Shown here: positions 46,544 through 56,246 of the stretch, one piece after another
Layout: each line of letters begins with the position of its first letter
Position numbering within the stretch: position 1 is the first letter of the stretch
Assembly (NCBI GenBank): GCA_963727835.1
Contig: CAVSIB010000039.1
Coordinates: 1 to 64,000 of the forward strand
From: G026625185 sp963727835
GTDB lineage: Bacteria > Desulfobacterota > WTBG01 > JAGOGO01
Length of the DNA: 64,000 bases
Direction: 5' to 3'
The notes under the pieces: generated by a model
What the model was told of the DNA's origin: nothing
Database searches by the model: none
What the model saw: only the letters and a program-made list of their open reading frames with translations
Position numbers and translations under genes: made by a program

Positions 46544-47012
46544 AAAGAAAGACCTTACTAAACTGATCTGCAAAAATAAAAAAGCCCATTTTAATTACCA
46601 GATCGAGGATACCTATGAGGCGGGCATTGTGCTTACGGGGACAGAGGTAAAGTCATGCCGCCAGGGACAGGCGAACCTTACCGACAGCTACGGCCGGGTT
46701 AAAAACGGAGAGGTGTTTCTTCACGATGTGCACATTAGCCCTTACTCCCATGCGGGCTTCAGCCAGCACGATCCGCTGCGCATAAGAAAACTTCTGCTTC
46801 ATAAGCAGGAAATAAAAAAACTTTTTGGCAAGACCAAGGAACAGGGATATGCCTTTATCCCGCTGAAAATGTATTTTCGCAACGGCAAGGTTAAAGTCGA
46901 GATGGGGCTTGCCCGGGGGAAAAAACTCTATGATAAACGGGAGGATATAAAAAAGAAAGACCTGAGACGGGAAGCTGCCTCCGAACTGAGAAAAAAAAGC
47001 AAGAGGGGTTGA
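46536..47012 (+). CDS. smpB: SmpB, tmRNA-binding protein
   Basis: About 158 residues. I chose ATG at 46536, behind GGAGGA and overlapping the rlmN stop. OB-type core: AHFNYQIEDTYEAGIVLTGT, EVKSCRQGQANLTDSYGRV and LHDVHISPYSHAGFSQHDP. A basic C-terminal tail (KREDIKKKDLRREAASELRK) enters the decoding site. It delivers tmRNA to stalled ribosomes. The tmRNA gene follows 44 bases later. Confidence 0.96.
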   Translation: MGEKKDLTKLICKNKKAHFNYQIEDTYEAGIVLTGTEVKSCRQGQANLTDSYGRVKNGEVFLHDVHISPYSHAGFSQHDPLRIRKLLLHKQEIKKLFGKTKEQGYAFIPLKMYFRNGKVKVEMGLARGKKLYDKREDIKKKDLRREAASELRKKSKRG

Positions 47013-47056
47013 TTTTTCGAAGAAAAGCTTTATACTATTACCGGAAAAACAAAAAG

Positions 47057-47411
47057 GGGGGCGAAATGGCTTCGACGGGGGTAATTGAGGCCAGGGTTGC
47101 ATACCGAGGTTTCACCATCTCGTTAAACTGGTGAGAATAAACATAATCGCCAATGATTATAATTACGCCGTAGCTGCTTAACGCAGCTGCCGTCTCTCTC
47201 GCTTTCTCCTGTGGAGCGGGAAGAGGCGTCGAATAAGCAGGATAGCCTCATTTCAGTATCCGGATGGTGTGAGGCGAAAACAACCCGGATGAGCGCTTTT
47301 ATCATCCCGTCTCGGGGAGTATAAAAGTGCTTAATAAAACCGAGACTGTGTATGGAGATACTCTGAGCTGAATGCTTTCGGACGGGGGTTCAACTCCCCC
47401 CGCCTCCACCA
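47057..47411 (+). ncRNA. ssrA: tmRNA (transfer-messenger RNA)
   Basis: 355 nt. The acceptor stem pairs GGGGGCG (47057-47063) with CGCCTCC (47401-47407), followed by A and the encoded CCA. The T arm is GACGGGGGTTCAACTCCCCC. The resume codon is GCC at 47149-47151, and the tag reads ANDYNYAVAA with TAA at 47179-47181. The AVAA end is a typical ClpXP/ClpAP degron. It acts with SmpB to release stalled ribosomes. Confidence 0.97.
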
Positions 47412-47579
47412 TTATCTTCTTTTAAAATTGGAAGAACGGGGCAGAGAACCAGTCCCCTTTTATAGTTACGGCAACGGTCTGCTCAGTTTCCTTCTGGTGT
47501 TTTACCGTATGGCTCCACGGAAGCAGCGCTTTGCTGAGTTTATTTTCCACCGGTGGAAAGAGTAAAAAAAAGAGAACTT

Positions 47580-47728
47580 ATGTCCACCTCGGATTCGATC
47601 AATAAGCAATGGGGTAAGCAATACCGTGCACTTGTGTGCTGCCGGAGGCATTAAAAAAGGCTGGCGAATTGCTTCTTAAACTATATATCCCCAAGGGTTA
47701 TCGCGATGAAAAGTCTATGGTTGAATGA
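47580..47728 (+). CDS. Possible small protein, one frameshift
   Basis: ATG at 47580 behind AGAGAA gives MSTSDSINKQWGKQYRALV. After a frame change near 47635 the reading LPEALKKAGELLLKLYIPKG, then YRDEKSMVE, ends with TGA at 47726-47728, overlapping the next gene. Composition looks coding, but the family is unknown. Confidence 0.3.
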
Positions 47729-48136
47729 GAGGCGTTTAATAACAGCTTTTTTAGTAGCGCTCCTTTCCCTTATCGGCGGCGGATGCGAACAAAAAATACT
47801 GGTGTCTCCTGACCTGCCACCTGAGCAGCGGGCACATATACGAGGTACCTTTGGCGGATCATTTTCGCGGGAGCCGATATAGTTGCCGTTGATGGAGAAA
47901 CGCTTTCTGCTGCAAACTCAGCGGATATTCTTCCCGGCCCGCACACGGTTAAGGTTCAATATAATCGTCCGGGAGGCGGTTCCATTGGACCCGTAGAGCT
48001 TCAGTTTACGGCTGAGGCTGGACACGAATACATAGCGAAATGGCATTATTCCTGGTCAAAATCCCTCTATTCCTTTTCGGTCGAGGATGCACAGACCGGT
48101 AACGTTGCCGTTAGCGGTGGGGAGACCCCACCCTGA
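47706..48136 (+). CDS. Small lipoprotein, one frameshift
   Basis: ATG at 47706. The signal sequence ITAFLVALLSLIGGGCEQ carries a lipobox Cys. The first frame stops at 47880. The next frame continues with ADIVAVDGETLSAANSADI, LPGPHTVKVQYNRPGGGSIG, VELQFTAEAGHEYIAKWHYS and VEDAQTGNVAVSGGETPP to TGA at 48134-48136. The LPGPHTVKV ... AEAGHEYIAK pattern resembles small beta-sandwich (PEGA-like) domains. About 143 residues. The break is near 47868. Confidence 0.6.
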
Positions 48137-48317
48137 TTGTTTGAAGTAATTTATCAGATTTTTGACCTTCTGCTTTTTCACTCCCAAAACTGCCTCTTTA
48201 TCCCTTAAATTAAATTTTCTAAAAGGGGGGGGAGGGAGTTTTTTTAGTTAGTGCTTCTTGTCACTAGAGTGTGCTGCGGGAGAGTTTTTTGCTTTCTTCC
48301 TTGTGAGTTAGGTGCTT

Positions 48318-49105
48318 ATGAAAAAAACCTTTAAAAAGGTAAAAGACATAATCCGGGCGTGCCGTAAAAGGCGCACCTGGGATCATGTTATCATTCACCG
48401 CCGCAAGCTTACCGAAAACCACCCTGGTCTTGTCCTTCCTCTCATTTGTGGACACGTCAAAGGAAAATTGAGCTGTCCGCCGGAGTTGACCATACTCCTC
48501 GTCCACAATTACGAATCTGAACCGATAATGGAACAAAGCCTCCGTTATGTAGGGATCGAAAATTTTACCGTGGTGAGGCCCCCCATCAACGGCCCTTGGA
48601 TTCACACGGTTAAAGTTAGCGCTATTTTAAACTTTCTTAAAAGTGGTGCCTGCAAAACCGAATATCTTCTTTATTGCGACAGTAACGATGCGGTTCTCAG
48701 AGATGACCCGAGGAAGGCAATTCGATGCCTGGAGGAGGAAAACTGCGAGCTCCTGTTCTCAAAAACCAGATCAAAGAGAGTCTATAAGTACCTGTCTCAC
48801 GCTAAGGCGTGGACTGACCAGGTTGCAAAAGAGTATGGTGCCCCTGGTTGGTATATTAATGCGGGTGTCTATGTGGCTCGGACTTTTTTTTACGCGAAGT
48901 GTTAGAGACAGCGATGGCTTATGTTACGGAAACCGATCTGCCGGGCTCGGAGTACAAACGTTTAAAAGACAGCGGAACGGTAGGTGAGCATTTGCCCGAG
49001 TTCCCCAAGGGCTGCGGCTGTGACCAAACAATCCTGCGTTACCTTCATCCACAATTTTATCCCCGAATGAAAATTGATTACCAGGGCCGGCTGGCATTGC
49101 GTTAA
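48318..49105 (+). CDS. Glycosyltransferase-like protein, one frameshift
   Basis: About 262 residues when corrected. The first frame has PELTILLVHNYESEPIMEQS, FVVRPP-like VVRPPINGPWIHTVKVSAIL, then TEYLLYCDSNDAVLRDDP, a DxD-like metal/sugar-nucleotide site, and APGWYINAGVYVARTFF, typical of a GT-A fold acceptor region. The frame breaks in a T7 run near 48888. The second frame gives VLETAMAYVTETDLPGSEYK and CGCDQTILRYLHPQFYPRM, resembling the DQ..L motif of GT-A enzymes such as PLOD-type or GT8-like transferases. Donor and acceptor unknown. The 155 bases after it show no gene. Confidence 0.6.
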
Positions 49106-49264
49106 CTGCCCGATGCACGCATTTTAAAAAAAGCATGGAGCGCAATCCCTCGGCACCCAAAAATCAATCGGTCTCTCTTTTTCTCAAAACGTAAAAAAAG
49201 AACATATCACACAAGGGTCGTGGTCAGATTTTCTTAAAAAGAAAAAGAAAATACATCACAGCTT

Positions 49265-50389
49265 TCACCTCCGGTCAGCATCAAAGTTTACCAGAACCTT
49301 GCAGTTTTCTTCAAGAAGCTTTTCCGGGGACTTTAAAAGATTGCAAATTCCCTCCGGGCCATTGACGACGAGGGTTACCGCATCATCAATGGATATGCGC
49401 CCACTGCGGGACAAACTCAAAATCTTCCCGAATGCTCCCCCCAGATGCCCCCGCGACCCTTTTAAAGAGACCGCATTGGTGATCATGTGGTCTACTGCAT
49501 CCAACAACAAAGGCTCGCCGCTCCTCCCGAGGAGAGCGACGCGTCCGTTGGCATTTAATCTGCGGAACACCCTGGTGATGTTACCCGTGTTTCCTGATGC
49601 CTCCAGCACAACATCAATAGAGGACGGGCCATGGTTAAAGAATTCGTCAATGTCGTAGACCTCATCGCCCCATTTTTCGGCTATCTTTCGCCGGAAGGGA
49701 ACAGGCTCGACTATGTGCACCCGGAAAGCTCCGAAAACATCCTTGCTCAGCATGGCGGCAAACAAACCAATCGGGCCGGCGCCAAAAATAACAACAACAT
49801 CCCCGGCTCCCAGATGCGTGTTCTGGCAGGCCACATAAGCGACACCCACCGGCTCCACGCAGGCCGCTGCCCGCAGGCCCTTTTCGCTTTTTGCCATTTC
49901 GGTCACGTCGTGGGTAAGCATGGACGGGACGTCAACGGTATCCCCGAAGAGGCCATCTTTTTCCAATCCAAGCAGAAGAGCATGGCGGCATTGATTAAAG
50001 TCCCCTCTCCTGCACTCATTGCAGTAATGGCAGACTATGATCGACTCAAATGTGACGCACGTGCCGGCTTGAACGTGATGGACTTGAGAGCCGACCTCAA
50101 GGACTTTGCCGATTCCCTCGTGGCCGATGACCCGGCCTGCGGCGGGGATGTGAGCCGGAGCAGAGCACCGGATATAGCCCGTATCCGGATTCGTGGTCAC
50201 GAGATGCACGTCCGTACCGCACACGCCCGCGTAAATCATTTTTACCCGGACTTCGTCCGGACGGAGTGCCGGCAACTTTCGGTTCTCCACCGATATCCGG
50301 GGGTTTTTGTATCTTTGGTGAGGCCCCGGATTGGCAATGCCCTTTAGGGGGTCACTATCGGCTTGAACAACCACCACCCTGGATTCCAT
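49265..50389 (-). CDS. Zinc-dependent alcohol/polyol dehydrogenase (MDR family)
   Basis: 374 residues. Catalytic zinc ligands: Cys in AGVCGTDVH and GHEGIG. Structural zinc: four Cys in CHYCNECRRGDFNQC. NAD(P) site: VVIFGAGPIGLFAAMLSK. All key residues are present. The N-terminus is about 20 residues longer than usual, and NPGPHQRYKNPR is odd. It is last in a five-gene minus-strand group with the adenylation, carrier-thioesterase and methyltransferase genes, so it may reduce or oxidise their product, but the 190-base gap makes co-transcription uncertain. Confidence 0.85.
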   Translation of the reverse strand: MESRVVVVQADSDPLKGIANPGPHQRYKNPRISVENRKLPALRPDEVRVKMIYAGVCGTDVHLVTTNPDTGYIRCSAPAHIPAAGRVIGHEGIGKVLEVGSQVHHVQAGTCVTFESIIVCHYCNECRRGDFNQCRHALLLGLEKDGLFGDTVDVPSMLTHDVTEMAKSEKGLRAAACVEPVGVAYVACQNTHLGAGDVVVIFGAGPIGLFAAMLSKDVFGAFRVHIVEPVPFRRKIAEKWGDEVYDIDEFFNHGPSSIDVVLEASGNTGNITRVFRRLNANGRVALLGRSGEPLLLDAVDHMITNAVSLKGSRGHLGGAFGKILSLSRSGRISIDDAVTLVVNGPEGICNLLKSPEKLLEENCKVLVNFDADRR

Positions 50390-50396
50390 AGCGCAT

Positions 50397-50567
50397 TCAC
50401 TCCCTGCTTAAAAAATTGCACCTTTCGCCACCGAGTTCTCCTCTTCTCGCTCCCGTCAGGTTGCGGGGAAGCTTGCTTTTTAAACGTGACCATCCGGGGA
50501 TTTTTTGTATTCCGGCTTTTTTTCTTCGCACGTATTTCCCTTTCGCCTTATAACCGCTTGTTCTCAT
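50397..50567 (-). CDS. Possible small basic protein between methyltransferase and dehydrogenase genes
   Basis: An open frame of 56 codons with about a third Lys/Arg (MRTSGYKAKGKYVRRKKAGI ... LSRE). It fills the gap almost exactly, ending 8 bases before the dehydrogenase ATG. The ribosome site is poor and no motif is recognised, so chance cannot be excluded. Confidence 0.25.
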   Translation of the reverse strand: MRTSGYKAKGKYVRRKKAGIQKIPGWSRLKSKLPRNLTGARRGELGGERCNFLSRE

Positions 50568-50578
50568 TTAGCCGTTAG

Positions 50579-51580
50579 TTAAAGTCTGAACTGAAGGAGC
50601 GTTTGAGGTGTTGGCAAGAGTTGCATCGAGTCTACCAAAGTCAATCCAGCAGCCCCGGCCATCGTCTCATATTCAGCACAGGTATAGGCATCTCCCATCG
50701 GAGTTATTGCTAACATTAAAAAAGCGAAGGCAGCCTGCTCCGGTGGCGATACACGATCCGGGTTCGGCATAATATCAATCACGCACACAGCACCGTCGAT
50801 AGAGAGAGATTCTTTTGCCTTGGTCAGCATGCGAACACATCCAGCGTGATCAAAATGATGCAGTATGTTTGGCAGCAAGACCAGATCATAGTTATCGCCC
50901 CAATCAACCTCGAAAGCATTACCGCTCGTTGTTTTATATCGATCAGCCAATCCTGCCAAATCAGCATTTCTTTTTGCAACTTCCAAAACATTGGCCCAGT
51001 CAATTGCCGTCACTGAAGCATCGCTTATAACCTTCGCAACCTCTATGCCAAAGAGCCCATGCCCTGACCCTATATCCAGCACTTCGCGCGGATGCATCGA
51101 TCTGCTTGCAATGTATGCCGCGGTTCGTTTGGCTGTTACCGAAACGAAAGGAACCATTGCCTGCGCGAACCTCACCCAGACGGGGTTGTCCGGTGAAATG
51201 CTCGTCAATCCGGAAGACCCCCCCGTTATCACATAAGATGGCGGGTCATTCATTATCATTGCGACTATCTCGGGCGCGGCGAGAAAGTCAATTATGTCGG
51301 CCAGGCAATGGGGCGATGCCCGGTCAAGGAACCTTTTTGCATCCATTGAAAGGTTATAGAGATTTGTGTTTTTTTCCAACAGGCCAATGACGCAAAGGAA
51401 GTCACAAAGTATGCGCACCCCGCGCGACGAAGCACCGGTAACATCTGAGATTTGTTCAGCACTTAAGCGGCGGTTGCCAATAGTGGTGAAAATATCCAAT
51501 TTAATCGCAGCAGTCAAGGCCGCGGTCTTGTGGTATGACAGACTGATATCGTACACGGGATTGTTTGATATTTTATTCAT
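50579..51580 (-). CDS. SAM-dependent O-methyltransferase (small-molecule type)
   Basis: 333 residues. The N-terminal winged-helix dimerisation domain (LSYHKTAALTAAIKLDIFTT, LSAEQISDVTGASSRGVRIL) is followed by the Rossmann methyltransferase with SAM motif I (VLDIGSGHGLFGIEVAK). NYDLVLLPNILHHFDH holds the likely catalytic His region. This architecture is that of plant/bacterial COMT-like and polyketide O-methyltransferases. It starts 6 bases after the carrier-thioesterase gene, so it is part of the same small biosynthetic operon. The substrate may be a carrier-bound or released acyl product. Confidence 0.85.
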   Translation of the reverse strand: MNKISNNPVYDISLSYHKTAALTAAIKLDIFTTIGNRRLSAEQISDVTGASSRGVRILCDFLCVIGLLEKNTNLYNLSMDAKRFLDRASPHCLADIIDFLAAPEIVAMIMNDPPSYVITGGSSGLTSISPDNPVWVRFAQAMVPFVSVTAKRTAAYIASRSMHPREVLDIGSGHGLFGIEVAKVISDASVTAIDWANVLEVAKRNADLAGLADRYKTTSGNAFEVDWGDNYDLVLLPNILHHFDHAGCVRMLTKAKESLSIDGAVCVIDIMPNPDRVSPPEQAAFAFLMLAITPMGDAYTCAEYETMAGAAGLTLVDSMQLLPTPQTLLQFRL

Positions 51581-51585
51581 ATAGG

Positions 51586-52684
51586 TCAGCGGTTGATAAA
51601 TTCCCGTACTTTATCGACGAGATACTGTGAATAACTTTCGTTCAAGGAGGTGTGATTCCCACGGCAGATGTTAATATAAACAGTGTCCTTGGTAACCCGC
51701 CGCCACGCATGCCCGCTATATCGCTGTGAAATATATAACACGGGCACATTCAGCGAAAGGGGTCTATAGTCAAGGAAGGCATTAAAGAAGTGCCGCTTTA
51801 TATCTTTGTGTTCTTTCCATTCAGGGCTGAACTTTTGAAGGTGGCGAAGATTGCCAACCAAGTGCTTCAATTTTTTTTTCGGTGATCGCTTCTGAGCTCC
51901 TTTCTTCTGAAAGAAAAACAGGGGGCGATGCCAGAAATCTTTAGTCCCGCGATCCATGGCCGCCAGCTTTTTCCCGATCCAGAGCAAGGGCTTGCGTCGC
52001 GTGTTTTTTTGAACACCCATGAGACGCATGACGAGGTCTGCGGCTGTAAAAATGAACTGCGCGGACTTCCTGACTGACATTATTAACGGGTCTACCATCA
52101 CCACAGCTTTTACTTCTTTGCCCATGGCAACAAGGAGCCTTGCCGCTTCAAACCCCACCAGGGCCCCGTTGCAATGCCCAAGCAGGACATAGGGGCCATC
52201 GGGCTGCTTTTCGAGAATTTTCTCCAATTTTTTTTTGCCATGTCTTCTATCGAGTCGGGCAACTTCCCTTCGTGAGGTAAAGGGGGGGGATCGCATTGAT
52301 ACGGTAACCAGTGCCGAGCATTTTGGAGAAAGTTTTAACGCCAACCCCTCCGTGAGTGTAGTCGCCATGGAAAAGATGAATTATTTTCCCCCGTTCAGAA
52401 CCCACAAGGACGGATCCTTGAGGTTGAACTTTATCCGCTGCTATAACTCTCTTCAACAACTGCCGCACCGTACCCGTTTCGAATATTATTGACGAGGGAA
52501 GTGTTTTTCCTATCAGCTGCTCGACCTCAAGCAACATTTTTATTGCGAGCAACGAATCACCCCCCCGCTCAAAAAAGTCGTCGTCAATGGTCAACTTATC
52601 GTCCTTGAGCGCATCTCGCCACATTCCAAGAAGTTGCCTTTCCAAGGCACCATCGCTCACCTTCATTTGTTCGTTACCGCTCAT
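51586..52684 (-). CDS. Carrier protein-thioesterase didomain protein, one frameshift
   Basis: The first frame begins MSGNEQMKVSDGALERQLLG and holds a phosphopantetheine carrier domain with the attachment Ser in FERGGDSLLAIKMLLEVEQL. It then enters an alpha/beta-hydrolase (KIIHLFHGDYTHGG). The frame breaks near 52285 in a G-run. The second frame continues as VLLGHCNGALVGFEAARLL, with VDPL and a C-terminal His in GNHTSLNE. The nucleophile elbow reads G-H-C-N-G: Cys replaces the usual Ser. Overall about 365 residues. Its ATG overlaps the stop of the adenylation gene by 4 bases, so A, PCP and TE act in sequence as in an NRPS module split after the A domain. No condensation domain is present. Confidence 0.8.
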
Positions 52685-54204
52685 GAATAAAACTCCCTGA
52701 GTTTTTTGCGCAGTGCCTTTCCCCCCAGTCCTTTTGGAATACTTTCCCTAATATGGACTCGTCGGGGCACTTTGTTCCATGAAACTTGTGCGCTCATAAA
52801 TCGACGAAATTCGTCAGCCGCCACAGTTGCCCCCGGGCGCAGCACCACCGCCGCTCCAACATCCTCGCCGAGACGCGGGTGTGGCACGGCAAAGGCCACA
52901 GCCTCCAAGACATCCGGATGGCTTAACAGGACGGCTTCAATCTCGAATGGTGAAATCTTTTCACCGCCGCGGTTGATGATCTCCTTGATTCTGCCGTGAA
53001 TCGTTAAAAAGCCTTCTTCGTCAAAACTGCCAATGTCTCCTGTCCGAAACCAGCCCCGCGAGAAAGCCGCCTGATTCAGCTCCGGGCCGTTGAGATAGCC
53101 TGTCATTACATTTTGACCACGAACCCAAATTTCGCCTTTTTCGCCTTGCGGTATATTTTTTCCATCGCGCCCGACTACGATCACGGTTTCCGGTGGCGGC
53201 ATCCCGACGGTGCCTGATTTATATGGTCCTGGGGGAGGCACGTTAGCTGAAATCTGACTGGTCTCCGTCATACCATACTCAGCAAGAATAGGAATCCCTA
53301 ACCCGAGCTGCAAACTGGATCGTACACTTTCCGGCAGTTGGGCTCCACCGGCAACAGCCATTCGAAGGTGATGCTTCAGGCCTGATGAGGGTGAGCCTAA
53401 CTGTTCAGAAATTGCCCGATGCATTGTCGGCGATGCCGAAAACCATGTTGGGTTTAGCTCCCCAAACCATTCGGTTAAATTCACCTCGGTCAGACTCGCG
53501 GGAAACGCCACGCTTCCGCCCGAAAGAAGCGGCGCCAGGATTGTGAATGTCAGGCCATGGCTGAAATAGGGTGGCGCAATGCTCAGGCACCGGTCATTTT
53601 TATCGAGGTTAAACCACATCCGGGCGCGCTTTGCCGCGGCCAGCAAACCGGAGTGAAGGCAGGGGACTAATTTTGGCTCTGCCGTAGTTCCGGAGGTTTG
53701 AAAAATGACCGCCACACCATTCGCGGTAGCATCATCACGCTGATTTTTAGGTGAAACCTTCGGGGCAGACAGGGAAAATGCCAGTTCGCCCTTACCCTGC
53801 GGTATAAGCTCGATTAGGGCAATCCCCTGCCTTTCAGCGACAGCTCTGGCTGCGGTATTTTCACCGGCAAGCACACAGACCGCGTCCACGTCGAGGAGCT
53901 TGAGCCGCGTTTCAATTTCTGCCGCCGCCAGATTCTGGTCTAAGGGAACGGCCGCGGCGGAACACGCAACGGCTACGATTGCCAGTGCGGCCGGCGCGGC
54001 ATCCTTCACGGCAATCGCAATCCGGGCCGATTTTCTCAAACCCGATTGGCTCAGCGTACCGGCAACGTGGTCGATCTGCCAAACCAGCTGGGAATATGAG
54101 AGGGGGTTGTGTTTTGAAGAGACGATCGCAACCGCCGCCGGATCGGTAAGAGCAGAGTGCTTGATTACTTCTTCAAGCCTGTGGTTTTGAGCTTGGCAAT
54201 TCAT
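52681..54204 (-). CDS. Adenylate-forming acyl/aminoacyl ligase (ANL family)
   Basis: 507 residues. A3 motif VIFQTSGTTAEPKLVP, A5 LAEYGMTETSQIS, A7 WFRTGDIGSFDEEG, A8 GRIKEIINRGGEKISPFEIE and the catalytic Lys in PKGLGGKALRKKL. It activates a carboxylic acid as an acyl-AMP. The next gene supplies a carrier domain, so it probably loads that carrier. Substrate specificity cannot be read by eye. Closest in style to oxalyl/fatty acyl-CoA ligases (GGEKISP). Local composition is more GC-rich than the envelope operon. Confidence 0.88.
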   Translation of the reverse strand: MNCQAQNHRLEEVIKHSALTDPAAVAIVSSKHNPLSYSQLVWQIDHVAGTLSQSGLRKSARIAIAVKDAAPAALAIVAVACSAAAVPLDQNLAAAEIETRLKLLDVDAVCVLAGENTAARAVAERQGIALIELIPQGKGELAFSLSAPKVSPKNQRDDATANGVAVIFQTSGTTAEPKLVPCLHSGLLAAAKRARMWFNLDKNDRCLSIAPPYFSHGLTFTILAPLLSGGSVAFPASLTEVNLTEWFGELNPTWFSASPTMHRAISEQLGSPSSGLKHHLRMAVAGGAQLPESVRSSLQLGLGIPILAEYGMTETSQISANVPPPGPYKSGTVGMPPPETVIVVGRDGKNIPQGEKGEIWVRGQNVMTGYLNGPELNQAAFSRGWFRTGDIGSFDEEGFLTIHGRIKEIINRGGEKISPFEIEAVLLSHPDVLEAVAFAVPHPRLGEDVGAAVVLRPGATVAADEFRRFMSAQVSWNKVPRRVHIRESIPKGLGGKALRKKLREFYS

Positions 54205-54354
54205 AAAAAATTTTCACCTTATATCATCCAATGATTTCAGGGCGTAAATCGCTTCGAACCTGATACGCAGAAACGCCGTAGCGCTCAGGTGATGGTCAGG
54301 AACAGGTGCCCCTGATCATCGCACCCCGTATTTTTCAAAGGAGAAAAATTGGAA

Positions 54355-54384
54355 CTGGCGAAGAGTTGATCGGCTCTTCACCAG
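54355..54384 (-). promoter_or_regulatory. Leader hairpin ahead of the adenylation gene
   Basis: CTGGCGAAGAG (54355-54365) pairs with CTCTTCACCAG (54374-54384) over 11 positions with one wobble. On the minus strand the stem is followed by TTCCAATTTTTCTCC, which could make it a terminator-like attenuator. Confidence 0.45.
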
Positions 54385-54615
54385 CACCTGAACCCGAAAG
54401 GACGTTGTCCCCTGTTAACAGTTCTGGTTGACCCTTTTAATTGGAATTAACAGATTTATTGTTTCTTTGATGAGCGGATCCCCAAAATAAAACCAGACCC
54501 ATCACCTTTACACGGGGGAATCCGGCCTTCTTTTACAGGCACTTAATTCTTTAGCCCGTTTCCTCGCCATCCTTCAAAACAATAATCGTGTATTTTAGAT
54601 TAATATCCCCTTTTT

Positions 54616-54644
54616 TTGTTAAATGTTACCGGAAAAAAAGTCAA
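54616..54644 (-). promoter_or_regulatory. Candidate promoter of the adenylation-carrier-methyltransferase operon
   Basis: Minus-strand TTGACT (54644-54639) and TAACAA (54621-54616) are separated by exactly 17 bases. It sits between the upstream terminator and the operon. Confidence 0.4.
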
Positions 54645-54684
54645 CCAGTATTTATCATTTTTTCTTTAACCAGTCCAGCCAATA

Positions 54685-54711
54685 AAAAAAACCCGCATTT
54701 CTGCGAGGGTT
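54685..54711 (-). terminator. Intrinsic terminator after the polysaccharide genes
   Basis: On the minus strand AACCC...GCA pairs with TGCGGGTT around GAAA, with a two-base bulge, followed by eight T. It shares the GCATTTCTGC core of the terminator at 1973-2000. Confidence 0.7.
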
Positions 54712-55032
54712 CGAAAATGAGATAAAAAAGGGGGGATTTAAATATTGTTTATTAATTAATTTGGGCACTCCGGGGTTAAAATATAGCCTGTTTGGGAAGC
54801 CTCACGTAACGGCTCCGGTTGCTCCCCGATCGGGCATAAGAAGTGAAACGATACCAAAATCAATCAATATTCCAAGAAGTGCAGTTTTATTAGATTCTTA
54901 TAAAGCACTGAGCTCCTTGCTTGAAGTAATTTGCCAAACCGACCCTGCGGGAGAAAGCCGGGTGGCGGCCAAGATCAGAACCCTATCACCAAAAAGAAGA
55001 AGCTTGCGATGAGGGGGGGGGAAATGAGGGAA

Positions 55033-56126
55033 TCATGATTTTAAAATCCCGACAATTCTTTCCGCGGCCCGGCCATCGCCAAACGGGCTCTGGACGCTCG
55101 CCATGCGCTGGTAATGCTCGCTGCTTTTAAGGAGCCTCTCGGTTTCCTCCACAATCCGCTCGCGCCCGGTTCCCACCAGCCGCGCGGTGCCCGCTTCGAT
55201 TGCCTCCGGCCTTTCGGTCGTATTCCGCATCACCAGCACCGGCTTTCCCAGGACCGGGGCCTCTTCCTGGATCCCTCCGGAATCAGTGAGAATGAGGTAG
55301 GAGCGGTTCATCAGGTGCGAAAAGATCTCATACCGGAGCGGCTCGAGAAGATGGATGCGGGGGTGCCCCGTGAGGATTTGCCCCACCGGTTCGCGCACAT
55401 TGGGGTTCGGGTGAACCGGGTAGAGGACCCGGACATCAGGATTTCTTTCCGCGATATCTCTGAGGGCGCGGCAAAGGGAAATAAAGGGTTCACCGAAATT
55501 TTCCCGGCGGTGGGCAGTCACCAGTATTATCCGCTTTTCATCGAGAGAAAACCCAGGTCGAGCGTGACCGGGGATTTGATCGTCCAGAGGAGCGCGTCAA
55601 CCACGGTATTGCCGGTGATATAAATGTTTCCCTGCGGAACCTGCTCAGCCACCAACGCCTCGGCCGCCCGTTTGGTGGGGGCAAAATGAAGGGTGGCCAG
55701 CACTCCGGCAACCCTCCGGTTTATTTCTTCAGGAAAAGGATTGTACCGGTCATTGGTTCGTAGCCCGGCCTCCACATGCCCCACCGGGATTTTTTTATAG
55801 AAAGACGCCAGCGCGGCCACCATGACCGTGGTCGTATCCCCCTGCACCAGCACGACATCAGGAGCTACTTTCCCCAGAACCTCATGGATGCCGCTCAAAG
55901 CCCGGCTGGCAAACTGAGCGAGTTGTTGGTTTTCTTCCATGAGATCAAGGTCAAAATCGGGCGTTATCCCAAACCAGGAAAGAACCTGGTCGAGCAGCTT
56001 GCGGTGCTGGGCGGTGACGCACACCGTGCTTTGAAAGCTTTCAGGATATTTTTTAAGCTCCAAAATGACGGGCGCAAGCTTGATCGCTTCCGGCCGGGTG
56101 CCGATGATGGTTAGGATTTTGCGCAT
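55033..56126 (-). CDS. wecB: UDP-N-acetylglucosamine 2-epimerase, one frameshift
   Basis: Interconverts UDP-GlcNAc and UDP-ManNAc for surface polysaccharide. The start ATG at 56126 gives MRKILTIIGTRPEAIKLAPV. Further motifs are TAQHRKLLDQVLSWFGITPD, LVQGDTTTVMVAALASFYKK and VGHVEAGLRT. The frame breaks near 55525. The second part has VTAHRRENFGEPF, YPVHPNPNVREPV and LILTDSGGIQEEAPVLGKPV. The corrected length of about 364 residues is normal. Catalytic Asp, Glu and His residues are all in the visible motifs. Confidence 0.93.
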
Positions 56127-56246
56127 AGGTTGCCGTTGCCGGTTGTGAGTGTTAGTTGATCGTGATAGCGTTAGTGTTGGTTGAGAGTTTTTTACCAAGC
56201 CCGTGCATTGTTTTCAAACCCCTAATGCCACCAGCCAACATCTGGT

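Larger units (their letters stand above)
54205..55032. other. Long intergenic region: terminator, promoter and leader hairpin
   Basis: Reading on the minus strand, it contains a terminator (54711-54685), a promoter (54644-54616) and a leader of about 400 bases with a strong hairpin (54384-54355) before the adenylation gene. An 83-codon plus-strand frame at 54761-55012 shows no motif, and I do not accept it as a gene. Confidence 0.5.

Noticed and set aside
49631..50347. 238-codon plus-strand frame
   Set aside because: Antisense of the intact Zn-dehydrogenase with all zinc ligands on the minus strand.
54761..55012. 83-codon plus-strand frame after the polysaccharide terminator
   Set aside because: No recognisable domain or ribosome site, and the minus-strand frame across it is equally open.
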